Part shown: in pieces, positions 61,694 to 64,000 of the stretch
Layout of the letters: every line of letters starts with the position of its first letter
Numbering within the stretch: the stretch's first letter is position 1
Source: Vicinamibacteria bacterium
GTDB lineage: Bacteria > Acidobacteriota > Vicinamibacteria > Fen-336
Direction of reading: 5' to 3'
Assembly (NCBI GenBank): GCA_025994075.1
Contig: JAMQGV010000049.1
Span: 107,610-171,609 of the forward strand
Length of the DNA stretch: 64,000 nt
Position numbers and translations under genes: made by a program
Notes under the pieces: model-generated
The model's input: only the letters and a program-made list of their open reading frames with translations
What the model was told of the DNA's origin: nothing
Database searches by the model: none

Positions 61694-62778
61694 CTGCGGT
61701 CGGACCCTCGGCGCAGGCTGAGGGCCGCCGCGTACTCCGCGCTGAGATCGAACCCTGCGTCGAGCTTTGGGTCGATCCGCTTCAGCCCGACGTACATCAT
61801 CGACACGAGCTGCAACCCGCTGAAGGTCTTGTTCGGGATCGCCTTGAGTGTGTACTTCCGCTCCGGGTCGCCGACGTCGAGGCCGCTGCGTCCGAGCATC
61901 GCGATCTCGAAAGTGATCTCCTTGGTTTCCCGCAGTGGAAGCTCATCGAACAGTTCCAGGGCCGACAAGCAGTACGCCATCGCGTCGGGACGCGGCCCGC
62001 TCGCCCGGAAGCCCTTCTGGGCGAGGGCGCTTCGATCCGCGCGCAGGATCTCTGCCAGCGGCGTATCCGGTGCGAGGCCGATCGCGGTCCCGAGGGCGGC
62101 ATCGGCGTCCTCGACTCGATCCGCCGCGAGCAACGTGCGAGCCAGGCCTGCGGCGGCCTGCTGATCCCGAGGCAGCAGTTCCACAGCCTTGCGGAACAGA
62201 CGTTCAGCCTCGGCGAGGTTGCCGTTGTTGCCCTCGATGGCTGCGAGGTTCCGGTAGGCATACCCATCGGTCGCGTCGAGTTTGATCGCGTAACGCAGGG
62301 CCTTTGCTGCCTCGGCCGGGCGATCGCCGCGGAAGTACGCGACGCCCAACGCCACGTACACGCTGGCGCGGGGTGGGCCCAGGCGCGAGGCCTTCTCGAG
62401 CAACTCGGTGGCCCGCTCGATGCGCCCCGTGTCCGAGCAGGCCATTCCGAGATTGAAGAGCGCGCGAGGATCTTCCGGGTCGATCCGCAGCAGCTCTTCG
62501 AGGATGGGCATCGCGGCCGCGTAGTCGCCCCGCTGGAGCAGTTCGACACTGTAGTCGAGCGGGCTTGCGGCGCCGTCCGCCGGCAGCCACGACACGGTCA
62601 GCGTGTCGCCTTCGATCGCCACGGTGACCCGTCCGCCATTGGCCGCGAGGCGGTCCTCGAAATACCGAGCGACCGCGACCTCGAACTGCTCCGAGCCAGG
62701 CTCACGAGCGCCTTCAGGCAACTGCGACCGGTCGAAATCGGCGATGCCGAGAGTGAACGTGAAGGGCCTGGTGCTCAC
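61690..62778 (-). CDS. TPR-repeat protein, unknown
   Basis: A 362-aa protein starting at GTG 62778, which overlaps the preceding stop by 4 bp. Residues 1-70 are a small domain (FTFTLGIADFDRSQLPEGAR); about five TPR units follow (LLQRGDYAAAMPILEELLRI, RALFNLGMACSDTGRIERAT, VYVALGVAYFRGDRPAEAAK, YAYRNLAAIEGNNGNLAEAE), and the C-terminal ~110 residues hold a conserved-looking region (TKEITFEIAMLGRSGLDVGD). No signal peptide. TPRs mediate protein interaction. It is convergent with the helicase gene (4-bp overlap) and coupled to the gene at 62775. Confidence 0.75.
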   Translation of the reverse strand: MSTRPFTFTLGIADFDRSQLPEGAREPGSEQFEVAVARYFEDRLAANGGRVTVAIEGDTLTVSWLPADGAASPLDYSVELLQRGDYAAAMPILEELLRIDPEDPRALFNLGMACSDTGRIERATELLEKASRLGPPRASVYVALGVAYFRGDRPAEAAKALRYAIKLDATDGYAYRNLAAIEGNNGNLAEAERLFRKAVELLPRDQQAAAGLARTLLAADRVEDADAALGTAIGLAPDTPLAEILRADRSALAQKGFRASGPRPDAMAYCLSALELFDELPLRETKEITFEIAMLGRSGLDVGDPERKYTLKAIPNKTFSGLQLVSMMYVGLKRIDPKLDAGFDLSAEYAAALSLRRGSDRS

Positions 62779-63521
62779 TGCAGGGGGACCCACCGATACC
62801 AGTCGGTCACGCCGAGCAGCCCGGCCCAGGAGTCCACCCGCTGGCGATCGCCCTCCGAGCCTTCCGGGATCGCGTTCCAGGCGTCCAGAAGCTCCTGCCC
62901 TCGGCGATCGAAACCGCGGGCGGCGTAGGGAACGCCGAACCGCGAGATGCCCAGCAACAGGTCCGCGAACAGGGCCGTCGCCGCGTTCATCGACACGCTC
63001 GCACGGTAGACGTCGCGCGGCGCGATGGCTTCCACGTTGGGTGCCAGGGCTTGCGCCGCTTGGCTCTGCTCCTGGGCGATGGCCTCGGCCTGCTGCTCGG
63101 CCAGTTTCGGATGGGTCACGCGAAGCCTCTCGTTGATCCGCATTCCGATCGGCTGCGAGCGAAGCTGCGTCAGCAGGCCGTCGTGGAGCTGGGTCGCGAA
63201 CTTCTCTCGGACTCCTTCGGGAACGGTGTCCGGAAGCGCCCCCCGGATCGCGTCCAGGCCACGTCCGGTCGAAGCGAACAGCTTCCGTTCGCCGTCCGGC
63301 AAGGAGTAGAGGCGCAACGTGAAGCTGGCCTCGAAGGCGAGGTGGTACTCGGCGGTTGGGCTGGCCGGGTTGTAGGTGGCAACGTGAGTCCGGGCGCCCG
63401 AACGGGCCATCTTAAAGCGCCCTGGAACCGCCAGGGCTCCGTCACGTTCCACGGCCACCGGCATGCCGGTCAGCCGCTCGACTTCGGCGAAGAGTGCGGT
63501 GAGTTGCGGGGAGAGGCTCAC
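62775..63521 (-). CDS. Unrecognised cytoplasmic protein coupled to the TPR gene
   Basis: A 248-aa protein without signal peptide or transmembrane helix. Visible features are an N-terminal helix (LSPQLTALFAEVERLTGMPV), a beta-rich middle (HVATYNPASPTAEYHLAFEA, LRLYSLPDGERKLFAS), a long charged helix rich in Gln/Ala (EQQAEAIAQEQSQAAQALAP) and a C-terminal Trp-rich end (GVTDWYRWVPLQ). I recognise no family. The HLAFEASFTLRLY segment recalls effector/regulatory domains in phage-defence loci, but this is weak. Its stop overlaps the TPR start, so the two probably act together. Confidence 0.6.
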   Translation of the reverse strand: MSLSPQLTALFAEVERLTGMPVAVERDGALAVPGRFKMARSGARTHVATYNPASPTAEYHLAFEASFTLRLYSLPDGERKLFASTGRGLDAIRGALPDTVPEGVREKFATQLHDGLLTQLRSQPIGMRINERLRVTHPKLAEQQAEAIAQEQSQAAQALAPNVEAIAPRDVYRASVSMNAATALFADLLLGISRFGVPYAARGFDRRGQELLDAWNAIPEGSEGDRQRVDSWAGLLGVTDWYRWVPLQ

Positions 63522-63555
63522 GCGCCGATCTTACCGGCTGATCCGACACGGCCCG

Positions 63556-63906
63556 TTATCCGGCCTGCTTCCGCCAGAGCCCGGTGGTCGTTTGCACTAC
63601 TCGCCGCAGCACCCGCCGCGCCTCTGTGACGTCCACGTCCGCCTCCAGCAGATCCAGGATCGCCACGCACTCCAGCGCCGACCCCCGCGCGATCGCGGTG
63701 AACCGCGCCTGCTCGCCGCGCGAACCGCGCCCATACCCCTCGGCCAGATTCAGCACCACACTGGCCGCCGCCCGCCGAAGCTGATCCCCCAGTCCGCTCC
63801 CGTGGGGAGCCAGATTCGCCACCCTGCGATGGAACTCGACCGCCAGCCGATAGCAGTCGAGCCGATGAACCGTGCCGTCGTTGCTGTTGGGGACCGTGTA
63901 AGCCAT
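63556..63906 (-). CDS. S23-type four-helix-bundle protein
   Basis: A 116-aa protein; ATG 63906 has an excellent ribosome-binding site (GAGGAGGTGG). The pattern LDCYRLAVEFHRRV, LGDQLRRAAASVVLNLAEGY, GEQARFTAIARGSALECVAI and LRRVVQTTTGLWRKQ is that of the TIGR02436/S23 (Avd-like) four-helix-bundle family. Members were first seen encoded in 23S rRNA intervening sequences and, as Avd, beside diversity-generating reverse transcriptases. Here neither an rRNA gene nor a reverse transcriptase is visible, though the gene sits at the window edge. Function unknown. Confidence 0.85.
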   Translation of the reverse strand: MAYTVPNSNDGTVHRLDCYRLAVEFHRRVANLAPHGSGLGDQLRRAAASVVLNLAEGYGRGSRGEQARFTAIARGSALECVAILDLLEADVDVTEARRVLRRVVQTTTGLWRKQAG

Positions 63907-63920
63907 CGCGCCACCTCCTC

Positions 63921-64000
63921 GGCGGGGGCCCCGAGCCCCCCCAAAGCGAAGAGGGGGGGGGCAGGGGCCCCCCGCGAAGGAGGGGGGGGGCCCCACCCCC
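63921..64000. repeat. G/C homopolymer-rich window end
   Basis: The last 80 bases alternate runs of up to nine G with runs of C, separated by short GCGAAG/GCGAAGGAG spacers. It contains imperfect inverted repeats (GGGGGC/GCCCCC) and two copies of a GCGAAG(GA)GGGGGG unit. It may be an intergenic GC-rich repeat or a low-quality assembly end. No gene is seen in it. Confidence 0.5.

Overview
The window is GC-rich chromosomal DNA (above roughly 70% G+C by eye over most of its length) from a Gram-negative-type bacterium. Lipoproteins, a beta-barrel outer-membrane protein with a C-terminal Phe, FtsEX, sigma-54 regulation, a PilZ-domain response regulator, a DUF4388 protein and an orphan MacB/FtsX-type permease of the kind expanded in Acidobacteriota make an acidobacterial (Thermoanaerobaculia-like) origin the best guess. 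That assignment is inference; no rRNA gene is present to confirm it. Genes are densely packed, with many ATGA/GTGA stop-start overlaps and frequent GTG, TTG and apparently even CTG starts.

Layout. 1-3.8 kb: end of purL, purF, a PfkB sugar kinase, a response regulator-PilZ protein and a secreted cyclophilin. 3.8-9.6 kb: small membrane protein, DUF4442 thioesterase-like protein, a LolCDE/MacB-type permease-ATPase pair, an SGNH esterase and a YheT-type hydrolase. 9.7-14 kb: ftsE and ftsX, separated by an ECF41 sigma factor operon (FAD oxidoreductase plus sigma factor) and an oppositely oriented uridine kinase gene. 14-25.4 kb: Cys-rich lipoprotein, XRE-cupin regulator, two GT39-like membrane glycosyltransferases, metallo-beta-lactamase-fold phosphodiesterase, OPT transporter, a secreted protein, purD and a methyltransferase.

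25.5-29 kb holds the most unusual locus. It is a four-gene, tightly coupled operon of lower G+C: a small secreted eight-Cys peptide, a membrane-anchored thioredoxin-like protein (CGVC), a second small Cys-rich peptide and an orphan ABC-type permease. The two peptides share a six-cysteine framework (C-4-C-5-C-3-C-1-C-9/10-C) resembling inhibitor cystine-knot peptides. A perfect 11-bp inverted repeat overlaps the promoter.

29-31.8 kb: rsmI, rpsU (apparent CTG start), pta and a STAS-domain protein. 31.8-47.3 kb: a polysaccharide or glycoconjugate cluster with a UbiA-type decaprenyl-phosphate phosphoribosyltransferase, seven GT4-type glycosyltransferases of two subfamilies, three related small helical/coiled-coil proteins between them, a PA14-containing membrane protein, a YhhN protein and another GT39-like protein. 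47.3-54.5 kb: DUF4388 protein, a sigma-54 response regulator and a large membrane histidine kinase preceded by a near-consensus sigma-54 promoter and an upstream perfect palindrome, then a plug-less outer-membrane protein. 54.6-57.9 kb: cyclase-family hydrolase, glgC and eno. 58-64 kb: lower-G+C accessory DNA with a PD-(D/E)XK-like protein, a Schlafen-group-3/DUF2075 helicase with an N-terminal nuclease-like motif (a candidate defence pair), a TPR protein, an unrecognised protein and an S23-type four-helix-bundle protein. The window ends in G/C homopolymer sequence.
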